Positions 1 to 12,061 are shown, counted from the first letter of the stretch. The stretch: 64,000 nt of DNA from Branchipolynoe longqiensis (GCA_030323885.1 CM059190.1:107882258-107946257), one strand, 5' to 3'. Notes: generated by a model not told the origin, from the letters alone. Translations and numbers: made by a program.

Positions 1-59
1 TTGTAACTTGCAAAAGCCAGCAGCACTTCAACACTTTTGCAAGCAGCTTTCATGAAATG

Positions 60-198
60 TAAACCTGAAGCTGAGAGACATTAAGACCGACTCATGGACA
101 TCACTGTCACAGCAGAGAGCTAAATAGAGAGTGGCTGTCAACTAATTAAAGCAGTCTTTGACCCATCGCGACTGACAGCATGATGATGATGATGATGA
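60..198 (+). mobile_element. LINE 3' end with (ATG)n tail, copy 1
   Basis: This is the last part of a non-LTR retrotransposon, 5'-truncated. It matches the 3' ends at 35590-35955, 49801-50155 and (reverse) 50427-50624: the stretch encoding the end of ORF2 (LRDIKTDS), the text 'cagcagagagctaaat', a short 3' UTR, then an ATG trinucleotide run. Such a microsatellite tail is typical of LINEs that prime on simple repeats rather than poly-A. Confidence 0.8.
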
Positions 199-324
199 AC
201 TAAGAGAGTTATGAGTAGTGTAACTAAGAGAGTTATGAGTAGTGTAAGAGAGGTATGTGTAGAGTCAGTCAGTGACAGTGAAGCTATGTTTTGAGGTATG
301 GAAACTGAAGTCCTCACTTCCTCT

Positions 325-405
325 GGAACTCGACCTCGGGCGTAATGCCGTGACCTACTTTTGCCTGAGCGTCCCTGCTAATCACTAAGCCATTTCTCCC
401 CCAAC
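325..405 (-). mobile_element. tRNA-derived SINE head (partial)
   Basis: On the minus strand the stretch reads as a tRNA-like head, with an A-box-like 'tggcttagtgattag' and a B-box-like 'ggtcgagttcc' about 45 bases later. No matching body or tail is visible, so this is a fragment or a chance resemblance. Confidence 0.35.
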
Positions 406-619
406 TTCAGAATGGAACTCAAACCACAAGTTCCACTAGTCTTCTTTCCACACCCGGCACAGACTTAAACCGAAAAGAACGCAGGGGTTGTCACCACCTA
501 CCGTGTAAGAAGTGTCACCAGGAAGCCACAGCGCAGAGCGCCGTGTTCTAGCAGTGCTTCAATTACCGGCCAGATTCGGAGGGATCGGGGCCTGCGCAGT
601 ACAGCTGCGGCATAAGGAC
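406..619. other. Stretch without recognised feature
   Basis: Mixed-composition sequence between the SINE-like head and the 66-bp array. No open frame, repeat or RNA gene is recognised. Confidence 0.5.
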
Positions 620-1925
620 ACACAGACAGTGACACTGTGACAGTGACGTAAGAGTGCATCCTGGGTGGTGGTTTTTGTCACACATCATGCACCACTGACA
701 CTGTGACGGTGACGTCAGAGTGCAGGCTGGGTGGTAGTTTGTGTCACACATCATGCACCATTGACACTGTGACAGTGAGATCAGAGTGCAGGCTGGGTGG
801 TAGTTGGTGTCACACATCATGCACCACGGACACTGTGAGAGTGACGTCAGAGTGTAGGGTGGATGGTGGTTGATGTCACACATCATGCACCACTGACACT
901 GTGACAGTGACGTCAGAGTGCAGGCTGGGTGGTAGTTGGTGTCACACATCATTCACCATTGACACTGTGACAGTGACATCAGAGTGCAGGCTGGGTGGTA
1001 GTTGGTGTCACACATCATGCACCACTGACACTGTGACAGTGACATCAGAGTGTAGGGTGGATGGTGGTTAATGTCACACATCATGCCCCACTGACACTGT
1101 GACAGTGACATCAGAGTGCAGGGTGGATGGTGGTTAATGTCACACATCATGCCCCACTGACACTGTGACAGTGACGTCAGAGTGTAGGGTGGATGGTGGT
1201 TGATGTCACACATCATGCACCACTGACAAGACATGTGAGTGTGCAGTATCGACACCAACTGCACGAGCACGCAGAGCGCAGGCTGGTGGTAGTGGTGTCA
1301 CACATCATGCACCACTGACCTGACAGTGACATCAGATGTAGGTGGAGGTGGTTAATGTCCACGTCATGCCCCACGTCACTGTGACAGTGACATCAGAGGT
1401 AGGGGATGGTAGGTTAATGGCCGTCTACACATCATGCCAGTGACACACTCAGACACTGAGAGTACGTCAGAGTGCAGCCAGTGGCGAATGTTGACAGCAC
1501 GTCAAGCAGGCCTGGGGTGGTGGCTAGTGTCACATACCAGACACCACTGACACTGTGACAGTGACGTCATAGTGCAGGCTGGGCGGTGGTTAGTGTCACA
1601 TACCAGACACCACTGCCACTGTGATAGTGGCGTCATAGTGCAGGCTGGGTGGTTGTTAGTGTCACATACTAGACACCACTGACACTGCGACAGTGACGTC
1701 ATAATGCAGGCTGGGTGGTGGTTAGTGTCACATACAAGACACCACTGACACTGTGACAGTGACGTGAGAGTGCAGGGTGGATGGTGGTTGGATATCACAA
1801 ATCATGCACCACTGACACTGTGACAGTGACGTCAGAGTGCAGGGTGGATGGTGGTTAATGTCACACATCATGCACCACTGACACTGTGACAGTGACGTCA
1901 GAGTGTAGGCTGGGTCTGGAGGGCT
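620..1925. repeat. 66-bp satellite array
   Basis: About 20 tandem units of 66 bp. Each has a core 'cactgacactgtgacagtga' followed by cgtcagagtgcagg and ending 'cacacatcatgcac'. Many units carry the perfect CRE palindrome TGACGTCA. Because 66 is divisible by 3, frames stay open on the minus strand as a 22-residue Cys/His repeat (for example SLSQCQWCMMCD); these are not regarded as genes. Units at about 1280-1500 contain many small deletions. Confidence 0.9.
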
Positions 1926-2275
1926 CCGTGTCATCACGAGAATTACGCTCGGGGATCTTTTAGGTGCACATTATGTCACTGCAGGCCCTTGATGGTAGCC
2001 GTGGTGAAGCTTTAGTGACACTCACGTTGACACTCTTATGGATGTTGTCGATCAGTGGAACAACCCGGCTCTAATTGGATCTCAGTTTATGATCACTTCA
2101 TGAAACTGGAAAGAAATATGATTTACGAAATAGCCCTATACTCCCTCTCAGGACAAAAAGCCAATAGAAGCCTTGTGTGGTAGTCTACGCGCTGTGACTC
2201 GCGATGTAGTGTGGGTGGCTGCTGGCTGACCGTACACCCGGACTGGCGGTCTGCAGCCTGACTGGTGATAGGACG
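1926..2275. other. Stretch without recognised feature
   Basis: Non-repetitive sequence joining the 66-bp and 24-bp arrays. Nothing gene-like is seen. Confidence 0.5.
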
Positions 2276-5235
2276 GGCCGTGTTAAAGCTGCATGGTCCA
2301 CTCGTGTTAAAGCTGCATAGTCCAACTATGCTAAAGCTGTATCCTCCAGCCATGTTAAAGATGCATGGTCCAGTCATGTTAAAGCTGCAGTCCCAACGCT
2401 AGCAATAGTCCCGCCATGTAAAGCTGCATGGTCCAAGGACAGCTGCATTATCAACTAGCTATGCGAATCCAGTCATGTGTAAAGTCATGACAAAGTCCCA
2501 CTATGCTCAAGCTCGTTAATGCCAGGTCCATGTTAAAGCACATAGTGCCACATGGAACGTTCGCAACCAGTGTTAAGCTGCATAGGTCCGCACGACCGTG
2601 CTCTAAGATGCATGGTCCAACCGTGTTATAACTGCATGGTCCAGTCATGTTAAAGCTGCATAGTCCAACTATGCTAAAGCTGTATCCTCCAGCCATGTTA
2701 AAGATGCATGGTCCAGCCATGTTAAAGCTGCATGGTCCAACCGTGTTATAGCTGCATGGTCCAGTTGTGTTAAAGCTGCATGGTCCAACTATGCTAAAGC
2801 TGTATAGTCCAGCCATATTAAAGAATCATGATCCAGCCATGTTAATGCTTCATGGTCCAACCGTGTTAACGCTGCATGGTCCAGTTGTGTTAAAGCTGCA
2901 TGGTGCAGTTGTGTTAAAGTTGCATGACCCAGTTGTGTTAAAGTTGCATGACCCAGTCATGTTAAAGCTGCATAGTCCAACTATGCTAAAGCTGTATAGT
3001 CCAGCCATGTTAAAGATGCATGGTCCAGCCATATTAAAGCTGCATGGTCCAACCATGTTAAAGTTACATGGTCCAGTTGGGTTAAAGTTGCATGGTCCAT
3101 TCATGTTAAAGTTGCATGGCCCAGTCATGTTAAATCTGCACAGTCCAGTTGTGTTAAAGTTGCATGGCCCAGTTGTGTTAAAGATGCATGGTCCAGTTGT
3201 GTTAAAGCTGCATGGTCCAGTTCTGTTAAAGCTGCATGGTCCAGTCATGTTAAAGCTGCATGGTGCAGTCAGGTTAAAGCTGCATGGTGCAGTCAGGTTA
3301 AAGCCACATGGTCCAGTCATGTTAAAGCTGCATGGTGCAGTCAGGTTAAAGCTGCATGTTCCAGTCATGTTAAAGCCACATGGTCCAGTTGTCTTAAAGT
3401 TGCATGATTCATTCATGTTAAAACTGCATGGTCCAGTCGTGTTAAATCTGCATGGTCAAGTTGTGTTAAATCTGCATGGTACAGTCAAGTTAAAGCTGCA
3501 TAGTCCAACCGTACTAAAGCTGCATAGTCCAACCATGTTAAAGCTGCATAGTCCAACCAAGTTAAAGCTGCATAGTCCAACCATGCTAAAGTTGCATGTT
3601 CCAGTCATGTTAAAGCTGCATGGTCCAGTCATCTTAAAGATGCATGGTCCAGTCATTTTAAAGCTGCATAGTACAACCGTGTTAAAGTTGCATAGTACAA
3701 CCACATTAAAGCTGCATGATCCAATCATGTTAAAGCTGCATATTCCAACAATGTTAAAGCTGCATGGTCCAACAATGTTAAAGCTGCATGGTTCAACCAT
3801 GTTAAAGCTGCATAGTCCAACTGTAATAAAGATGCATGGTCCAACCATGTTAAAGCTGCATAGTCCAACCATGTTAAAGCTGGATGGTCCAGTTGTTTTA
3901 AATCTGCATAGTCCAACCATGTTAAAGCTGCAAAGTCCAAACATGGTAAAGCTGCATGGTCCAACCATGTTAAAGCTGCATAGACCAACCATCTTAAAGT
4001 TCTCTGTGGCAGAGTGGTTAGAGTGACTGACTTTTTTCTAGGTCAGACTCCTAATCTGAGGGTCGGCGGTTCGATTCCCCATGCCCCCAGCTCTGCCAAT
4101 TTGGATTTCCACCGCTGCGTATAACTTACAGCGTCATCAAAGGCCGGTTGCTCTCATACCATGTCTATGTGGTGTGGGACGTTAAAAATCCCTTGGGTCG
4201 GTAAAAGTGTAGGCTTGGGCTTTCTATCGACCAGCAGTGGAATGAGGAAGACCAGTCGTCTATGACTGAAATTTCCCCTGCTTAAAACAACTAATGGACC
4301 AAAAAAAAAAAGACAACAACAAAAGTTGCATGGTCCAACCGTGTTCAAGCTGCGTGGTCCAACCATGTTAAATATGCATAGTCCAACCATGTTAAAGTTG
4401 CATGGTCCAACCAAGTTAAAGCTTCATAGTCCAACCATGTTAAAGCTGCATGGTCTAACAATCATGTGAAAGTTGCATGGTCAAACGTTGTTAAAGCTGC
4501 ATATTTCAACTGTCTTAAAGGTGCGTGGTCCAACCATCATGTTAAAGCTGCATGCGCTGCACAGTCCAACCATGTTAAAGCTACATGGCCCAACCATGTT
4601 AAAGGTGCATGGTCCAACCATGGTAAAGCTGCTTAGTCCAACCATGTTAAAGTTGCATGGTCCAACCCAGTTGAAGCTGCATAGTCCAACCATGTTAAAG
4701 CTGCATGGTCCAACCATCATGTTAAAGCTGCATGGTCAAACCGTGTTAAAGCTGCATAGTTCAATCATGTTAAAACTGCATGGTCCAACCATCATGTTAA
4801 AGCTGAATGGTCCAACTGTGTTAACGCTGCATAGTCCAACTGTGTTAAAGCTGCATGGTCCAACCATGTTAAAGGTGCATGTTCCAACCATGTTAAAGTT
4901 GCATGGCACAACCATGTTAAAGCTGCATGGTACAACCATGGTAAAGCTGCATTGCCCAACTATGTTAAAGCTGCATAATCCAACCATGTTAAAGCTGCAT
5001 AGTCCCATGATGTTAAAGCTGCATGGTCCAACCATATTAAGGCTGCATGGTCCAACCATGTTAAAAGTGCATAATCCAACCATGTTAAAGCTGCATGGTA
5101 CAACCTGTTAAAGCTGCATAGTCCAACCATGTTAAAACTGCATGGTCCAACCATGTTAAAGCTGCATGGTCCAACCATGTTAAAGCTGCATGGTCCAACC
5201 ATGTTAAAACTCATTGGTCGAACTATGTTAAAGCC
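2276..5235. repeat. 24-bp satellite array (MITE-B terminus-like)
   Basis: About 110 units of 24 bp with consensus ttaaagctgcatggtccaac + catg. The unit contains a self-complementary segment, CATGGT-CCA-ACCATG. The part TTAAAGYTGCATRGTCC matches the terminus plus TTAA target of the MITEs at 10702 and 36425-37081. A 24-bp period gives open frames on both strands (8-residue repeat GPTMLKLH on plus, SFNMVGPC on minus); the 419-residue frame at 2767-4026 is such an artefact. The array is split by a SINE at 4001-4312 and is disordered at 2390-2620. Confidence 0.92.
4001..4312 (+). mobile_element. tRNA-derived SINE (family S1), copy 1
   Basis: The head has an A box (gtggcagagtggttagagtg) and a B box (ggttcgattcc). 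The body runs through 'cagcgtcatcaaaggccggt' and 'gggacgttaaaaatccc' and ends in a poly-A run near 4299. It sits inside the 24-bp array; the flanks share a short 'aaagt', a possible target duplication. Related copies are at 38181-38500, 39530-39852 and, reversed, 61628-61947. The part after about 4230 differs from those copies. Confidence 0.85.
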
Positions 5236-5518
5236 GATGTCCGGTACGTGGCGCCCCCTGGACCCGCCATGTGGAACCAGCTGCATGCAGGGACCTGACT
5301 GCGGGAACCGGAACCCAGGACAGCTACTTCCGGTCACGTGCAATTTCGGTCATCTTTTTGTACATTCTATTCGGTTCATTAATATAATCTCATGTACTTT
5401 AATTTGACGTAACATTTACATAGATGGTTGCAGAATTAACCCTAAAATGATGAATACAGGCTTTGTTTGCACATTTTAAAGTGTAGCAGCGTAACACAGG
5501 ACCACCAAACTGAAATAG
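5236..5518. other. Stretch without recognised feature
   Basis: Short unique sequence between the 24-bp and 37-bp arrays. No gene or repeat is recognised. Confidence 0.5.
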
Positions 5519-7082
5519 AATGTTTAATGAGTGCATGAGCAAGTTGGACATGTAGAATGTTTAATGAGGGCATCAGTAAGTTGGACATGTCGGATGTTTA
5601 ATGAGTGCATCAGTAAGTTGGACATGTAGGATGTTTACTGAGTGCATCAGTAAGTTGGACATGTAGGATGTTCAATGAGTGCATCAGTAAGTTGGACATG
5701 TAGGATGTTTAATGAGTGCATCAGTAAGTTGGACATGTAGACTGTTTAATGAGTGCATCAGTAAGTTGGACATGTAGGATGTTTAATGAGTGCATCAGTA
5801 AGTTGGACATGTAGGATGTTTAATGAGTGCATCAGTAAGTTGGACATGTATGATGTTTAATGAGTGCATCAGTAAGTTGGACATGTAGGATGTTTAATGA
5901 GTGCATCAGTAAGTTGGACATGTAGAATGTTTAATGAGTGCATCAGTAAGTTGGACACATCGAATGTTTAATGAGTGCATCAGTAAGTTGGACATGTAGG
6001 ATGTTTAATGAGTGCATCAGTAAGTTGGACATGTAGAATGTTTAATGAGTGCATCAGTAAGTTGGACACATCGAATGTTTAATGAGTGCATCAGTAAGTT
6101 GGACATGTAGGATGTTTAATGAGTGCATCAGTAAATTGGACATGTAGACTGTTTAATGAGTGCTTCAGTAAGTTGGACATGTGGGATGTTTAATGAGTGT
6201 ATCAGTAAGTTGGAGTTGTATGATGTTTAATGAGTGCATCAGTAAGTTGGACATGTATAATGTTTAATGAGTGTATCAGTAAGTTGGACATGTAGGATGT
6301 TTAATGAGTGCATCAGTAAGTTGGACATGCAGAATGTTTGATGAGTGCATCAGTAACTTGGACATGAAGGATATTTAATGACTACATCAGTAATTTGGAC
6401 ATGTATGATGTTTAATGAGTGCTTCAGTAAGTTGGACATGTAGAATGTTTAATGAGTGCATCAGTAAGTTGGACATGCAGGATGTTTAATGAGTGCATCA
6501 GTAAGGTGGACATGTATGATATTTAATGAGTGCATGAATAAGTTGGACATGTATACTGTTTAATGAGTGCATGAGTAAGATGGACATGTAGAATGTTTAA
6601 TGAGTGCTTCAGTAAGTTGGACATTCATGATGTGTACTGAGTGCTTCAATAAGTTGGACATGTAGAATTTTAAAGAGTGCATCAGTAAGTTTGACATGTA
6701 GGATGATTAATGAGTGAAACAGTAAGTTGGACATGTTTGATATTTAATGAGTGTATCAGTAAGTTTGACATGTAGAATGTTTAAGGAGTGCATCAGTAAG
6801 TTTGACATGTAGAATGTTTAATGAGTGCATCAGTAGTGCAGTAAATGTTGATGCATGTAAGTTGAATGTTTAATGAGTGCATGAGTAAGTTGCACATGTA
6901 TACTGTTTAATGAGTGCAAGTTGGACATGTATTATGTTTAAGGAGTGCATCAGTAAGTTGGACATGTATGATGCTTAATGAGTGCATCAGTAAGTTAGAC
7001 ATGTGGGATGTTTAATGAGTGCATCAGTAAGTTGGACCTGTAGAATGTTTAATGAGTGCTTCAGTAAGTTGGACATGTCGGA
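5519..7082. repeat. 37-bp satellite array
   Basis: About 42 units of 37 bp, consensus atgtttaatgagtgcatcag + taagttggacatgtagg. The left half is very regular; units after about 6500 are more diverged and vary in length. There are no spacers, so it is not a CRISPR array. Confidence 0.92.
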
Positions 7083-7395
7083 TCAAACCTAGGTACATTT
7101 GAGGCTTTCATCGATTTATGGAGCTGTTACTTATAAGGTGTATTGTTAATGTGCGACAGAAACAGTCGAGGAGACAATTGACACCTATATGTGTGTGTCT
7201 GTGGGGGGCGGGGTCGGGGGTACATTGGCATGTTATTAACAGTTGGTAGATGACTAATATTAGTCCTGTGAAAATGCCAATTGTCTGGGATTGTGCAAAA
7301 ACAGGTATCCATATTTCAGACCCCAAGACGACCATGTGACTGGAGGTGGTGCCTAGCCGTGATATATCACGCCGTAGAACACCGGCGGGTGACTG
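7083..7395. other. Stretch without recognised feature
   Basis: Unique sequence with a short G-rich run near 7203. No gene is recognised. Confidence 0.5.
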
Positions 7396-10100
7396 ATGGC
7401 GCCCGCCTCCATCACTGCCCGCCTCCATCACTGCCCGCCTCCCTCACTGCCCGCCTCCCTCACTGCCCGCCTCCATCACTGCCCTCCTCCCTCACTGCCC
7501 GCCTCCCTCACTGCCCGCCTCCCTCACTGCCCGCCTCCCTCACTGCCTGCCTCCCTCACTGCCTGCCTCCCTCACGGCCCACCTCCCTCACTGCCCGCCT
7601 CCCTGACTGTCCATCTCCCTCACGGCCCGCCTCCCTCACTGCCCGCAGCCCTCATGCCCTGCCTCCCTCACTGCCCGCCTCCCTCACTGCCCGCCTCCCT
7701 CATGCCCACCTCCCCAGGCCCGCCTCCCTCATGTCCGTCTCCCTCACTGCCCGCCTCCCTCACTGCCTGCCTCCCTCACAGCCTGCCTCCTCACTGCCGC
7801 CTCCCTCATTGCCCGCCTCCCTCACTGCCCTCCTCCCACACTGCCCGCCTCCCTCACTGTCCGTCTCCCTCACTGCCCGCCTCCCTCACTGCCCGCCTCC
7901 CTCACTGCCCACCTCCCTCACTGCCCACCTCCCTCACAGCCCGCCTCCCTCACTGCCCGCCTCCCTCACTGCCCGCCTCCCTCACTGCCCTCCTCCCTCA
8001 CTGCCCGCCTCTCTCACTGCCCGCCTCCCTCACTGCCCTCCTCCCTCACTGCCCGCCTCCCTCACTGCACGCCTCCCTCACTGTCCATCTCCCTCACTGC
8101 CCGCCTCCCTCACTGCCCGCCTCCCTCACGGCCCGCCTCCCTCACTGCCCGCCTCCCTCACTGCCCGCCTCCCTCACTGCCCGCCTCCCTCACTGCCCTC
8201 CTCCCACACTGCCCCCTCCCTCACTGTCCCCTCCCTCACTGCCCGCCTCCCTCACTGCCCGCCTCCCTCACTGCCCACCTCCCTCACTGCCCACCTCCCT
8301 CACTGCCCGCCTCCCTCACTGCCCGCCTCCCTCACTGCCCGCCTCCATCACTGCCCTCCTCCCTCACTGCCCGCCTCCCTCACTGCCCGCCTCCCTCACT
8401 GCCCGCCTCCCTCACTGCCCGCCTCCCTCACTGCCCGCCTCCCTCACTGTCCATCTCCCTCACTGCCCGCCTCCCTCACTGCCCGCCTCCCTCACGCCCC
8501 GCCTCCCTCACTGCCCGCCTCCCTCCCTGCCCGCCTCCTCTCACTGCCCGCCTCCCTCACTGCGCCTCCTCCCTCACTGCCCACCTCCCTCCCTGCCCAC
8601 CTCCCTCACTGCCCTCCTCCCTCACTGCCCGCCTCCCTCACTGCCCGCCTCCCTCACTGTCCATCTCCCTCACTGCCCGCCTCCCTCACTGCCCGCCTCC
8701 CTCACGCCCCGCCTCCCTCACTGCCCGCCTCCCCTCACTGCCCGCCTCCCTCTGCCCGCCTCCTCACTGCCCGCCCTCCCTCACTGCCCGCCTCCATCAC
8801 TGCCCGCCTCCCTCACTGCCCGCCTCCCTCACTGCCCGCCTCCCTCACTGCCCGCCTCCCTCACTGCCCGCCTCCCTCACTGCCTGCCTCCCTCACGGCC
8901 CGCCTCCCTCACTGCCCGCCTCCCTGACTGTCCATCTCCCTCACTGCCCGCCTCCCTCACTGCCCCAGCCTCATGCCCTCTCCCTCACTGCCCGCCTCCC
9001 TCACTGCCCGCCTCCCTCACCGCCCCCTCCCTCACTGCCCCGCCTCCCTCATGCCCGCCTCCCTCACTGCCCGCCTCCCTCACTGCCCGCCTCCCTCCCC
9101 CGCCTCCTCCCTCACTGCCCGCCTCCCTCACTGCCCGCCCCCTCCCCCCTCACTGCCCCCCTCCCCACTGCCCCCCTCCTCCTCCCTCACTGCCCGCCTC
9201 CCTCACTGCCCGCCTCCCTCACTGCCCCCTCCCTCACTGCCCCCTCCCTCACAGCCCGCCCCTCACTGCCCTCCCTCCCTCACTGCCCGCCTCCCTCACT
9301 GCCCCCTCCCTCACTGCCCGCCTCCCTCACTGCCCGCCTCCCTCACTGCCCCCTCCCTCACTGCCCCGCCTCCCTCACTGCCCCCTCCTCCTCCCCCCTC
9401 ACTGCCCGCCTCCCTCACTGCCCCCCTCCCTCACGCCCGCCCCCTCCCTCACTGCCCGCCTCCCTCACTGCCCGCCTCCCTCACTGCCCGCCTCCCTCAC
9501 TGCCCCCTCCCTCACTGCCCACCTCCCTCACTGCCCCCTCCCTCACTGCCCTCTCCCTCACTGCCCCCTCCCTCACTGCCCGCCTCCCTCACTGCCCATC
9601 TCCCTCACTGCCCGCCTCCCTCACTGCCCGCCTCCCTCACGCCCCGCCTCCCTCACTGCCCGCCTCCCTCACTGCCCGCCTCCCTCATGGCCCGCCTCCT
9701 CACTGCCCACCTCCCTCACTGTCCATCTCCCTCACTGCCCGCCTCCCTCATTGCCCGCCTCCCTCACTGCCAGCCTCCCTACCTGCCCACCTCCCTCACG
9801 GCCCGCCTCCCTCACTGCCCGCCTCCCTCACTGCCCGCCTCCCTCACAGCCCGCCTCCCTCACTGCCCACCTCCCTCACTGCCCGCCTCCCTCATGGCCC
9901 GGCTCCCTCACTGCCAGCCTCCCTACCTGCCCGCCTCCCTCACTGCCCGCCTCCCTCATGGCCCTCCTCCCTCACTGCCAGCCTCACTGCCCGCCTCCCT
10001 CACTGCCAACCTCCCTCACTGCCCGCCTCCCTCACGGCCCGCCTCCCTCACTGCCCACCTCCCTCACGGCCCGCCTCCCTCACGCCCCGCCTCCCTCACG
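7396..10100. repeat. 16-bp pyrimidine-rich array
   Basis: About 165 units of 16 bp, consensus cctccctcactgcccg. The plus strand is strongly C/T-rich. Three units make 48 bp, so a 16-residue Leu/Pro/Ser repeat stays open in more than one frame, including a 1000-residue frame at 7396-10398. The frames overlap each other, have no domain and end soon after the array, so they are artefacts. Units at about 8900-9550 are shorter and irregular. Confidence 0.93.
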
Positions 10101-10357
10101 GCGCGTCGACATGTCGGAGCTAAGTGCAGATGGGGCTGGAACTGCTTCAAGTTGTCTCAGCCGGCGGGATGGATCCACGCAGTTAAACCGGGCCGCGGGA
10201 ACGCAGCAACCCGGCCACAGAACGCGGCAGCCTGCCCTAGGAACGCAGCAACCCGGCCAAGGAACTTGGCAGACTTGTGAAGCATTTGTCTATTTCAGAA
10301 TCGTATTGCATCTCTATATTTCACACGTGGAGGTGCTTGCACTTCTGACTTGTGGTA
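10101..10357. other. Stretch without recognised feature
   Basis: Unique sequence with a small repeat of 'aacgcagcaacccggcca'. No gene is supported. Confidence 0.5.
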
Positions 10358-10688
10358 TATGTTTGTTTGTTGTTGTTTTAGGTTCTAGCAATACCTAAGG
10401 TCATATCAGAACGGGTACCGACTTTTGACAGTGTGCACTCATGGCGAATTTATAGTGCTGCCCCACTAGAAGACCAGGCTGCCAGCACCATGACCTGATA
10501 TCCCACTCAGTCACATTATCCTGACACTGAGCCAACCAGTCCTTGCCCTATCCTAATAATGCCGAGCGCCAGGCAATGAAGCAATAAGTATCAATTGTTA
10601 AGTCATTTGTTTGACTCAATCAGGGTTAGAACCCACGACCCCACGATCTACCAACATGGGAGACGGACGCTCTTTTGGACTTGTATCA
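10358..10688 (-). mobile_element. tRNA-derived SINE (family S2), near complete
   Basis: Read on the minus strand it has a tRNA-like head with B-box-like 'gtgggttctaaccc', a body containing 'aaggactggttggctcagtg' and 'tgactgagtgggatatcagg', and a 3' part 'ctgatatgaccttaggt...ctagaacctaaaacaacaac'. The 3' tail recurs near 38045, 42165-42215 and 57688-57745. The body resembles SINEs I associate with mollusc genomes; that assignment is from memory. Confidence 0.7.
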
Positions 10689-10701
10689 ACTGCCTATTTA
10701 A

Positions 10702-10990
10702 AGTTGCATAGTCCGATGGGTTTTGAGTTTCTGTAATCTTCTGAGATAAACATATTAGGGAGATCGTTATGATCTACCTTAATTTAGTTCGAAGTAAGTT
10801 TTATTTTAAATGGCCAGCTTTGGAGATATTTGAAGTGCAACAATGCAAAATTAATTTTGGCAAGCACACCAAAAGTCTGACTCCATAGGCTTCTGGAGTA
10901 ACATGGTCTATTAAATTGCCTCAAAATGCCCTTCGATGTGGTGACACATATTTAATAAGTGAACCAGTACCTAAGCCACCGACCAACATC
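10702..10990 (+). mobile_element. MITE-B copy (5' part)
   Basis: It begins just after TTAA (10698-10701) with agttgcatagtccgatggg, then 'ttttgagtttctgtaat' and 'ttttattttaaatggccagc'. It aligns with the complete element at 36425-37081, including 'attaattttggcaagca'. The right terminus is missing. A TTAA target suggests piggyBac-type mobilisation. Confidence 0.7.
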
Positions 10991-11830
10991 TGCTGGTGAC
11001 CTCAGTACTGGGGGCTCACCACCTCTAACATCGGTCTGCCCTTAAAGGCCCTGTCACACTACGACGTCAATGTAGGGAGAACGTGAAGAATGTTGAACTT
11101 CTCGGCGTAGTATGCAAATTTGGGCACAAGTTGAACGTGGATGCAGCGTAGTGGATGAGAGCGTCACATTGGTAAAGCATAGTGATACCGTCATTCAACG
11201 AGAGAGGACAACGTCATTACGCTCACGGAACGTTATGAACGTTATTCCATCGCCAGAAGAACGTTACGTGACGTTACATACGTCATGAGACGTTGAACGT
11301 ACATTGAATGTATGTTCTCCTGACGTTCTCCTGATGTTCTCCTGACGTTCTCCTGACGTTCTCCTGACGTTCTCCTGACATTCCCATTACGCCGCATGGG
11401 CATTTCCACTCGGTTTAATGTGGGTCAACGTAGTGGAACGTAGTTGAACGTAGTGAGCAGCGTTTGCCTAACGTCCATTTAACATCATTGATGTTCGCTG
11501 AACGTGAACAGAATGTATGGCGAACGTAAACCCTTATGTTCGAGCTACGTCAAAAATTTTGAACATGTCCAAAACCTCGACCTAACTCGACGTAACACGA
11601 CATAGTGTGACGTAGCTCGATGTCAGTCTAACGTCATTCTGACGTCATCAAAACATAATCCAACGTACGTCAACGTAATGATGAAAAATCACCACGTTAG
11701 GCTCACGTTAGCTCGTTACGTCATAGTGTGACAGGGGGCTAACCACATACAGCAACCAACCAACATCTACTGGTGACCTCAGGACTGGGGACTCACCCTC
11801 TCTAACGGCGGTCTGGCCCTAACATGGAGT
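10970..11830. repeat. ~75-bp direct repeat flanking a MITE
   Basis: The stretch 'accaacatctgctggtgacc' with its surroundings (about 10970-11041) recurs at about 11752-11825 as 'accaacatctactggtgacc'. The MITE-A copy at 11046-11738 lies between the two, so it probably inserted into a pre-existing tandem dimer. Confidence 0.65.
11046..11738. mobile_element. MITE-A copy 1 (TTAA-flanked)
   Basis: Left end aggccctgtcacactacgac follows TTAA at 11042-11045; the right end is its inverse (cgtcatagtgtgacaggggg) before CTAA at 11739-11742. The interior is rich in 'aacgt' palindromic text and has a run of 'ttctcctgacg' units near 11312-11380. It has no coding capacity. A close copy is at 31369-32053. 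TTAA target and C-rich termini suggest a piggyBac-like non-autonomous element. Confidence 0.8.
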
Positions 11831-11872
11831 AACCACATACAGGCCAAGCAAAGAAGGCTCCATGGTATCTGA

Positions 11873-11962
11873 CCCGTGATAGCTCAGTTGGTAGAGCGGA
11901 GGACTGTAGAAATACACAACACTGACATCCTTAGGTCGCTGGTTCGACTCCGGCTCACGGGA
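11873..11962 (+). tRNA. tRNA-Tyr (GTA) with 17-nt intron
   Basis: The cloverleaf can be drawn directly: acceptor CCCGTGA pairs with TCACGGG (11955-11961); D arm GCTC-AGTTGGTA-GAGC; anticodon stem GAGGA with TCCTT; T arm with ggttcgactcc; discriminator A. Anticodon GTA is at 11906-11908. An intron (about 11910-11926) lies after the base 3' of the anticodon, as is usual for eukaryotic tRNA-Tyr. The A box (tagctcagttgg) and B box are intact, so it could be transcribed. It is one of several copies in a cluster. Confidence 0.9.
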
Positions 11963-12061
11963 ATTTCACACAAACTTTTACTTAATTAGAATATCTGGCC
12001 ATTCATTGTAAACCATTAATACCATTGTGTTATTCAGTGAGGTTGTTATATGATATATCCA

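Noticed and set aside
2767..4026. 419-residue repeat protein (GPTMLKLH)
   Set aside because: 24-bp period keeps both strands open; the repeat derives from a MITE terminus, and a SINE ends the frame.
5519..7082. CRISPR-like regular 37-bp repeats
   Set aside because: Units are contiguous with no unique spacers; animal genome context.
7396..10398. 1000-residue Pro/Leu/Ser open frame
   Set aside because: It is read through a 16-bp repeat; other frames are open over the same stretch (548 residues, 435 residues), there is no domain, and it ends in unrelated sequence.
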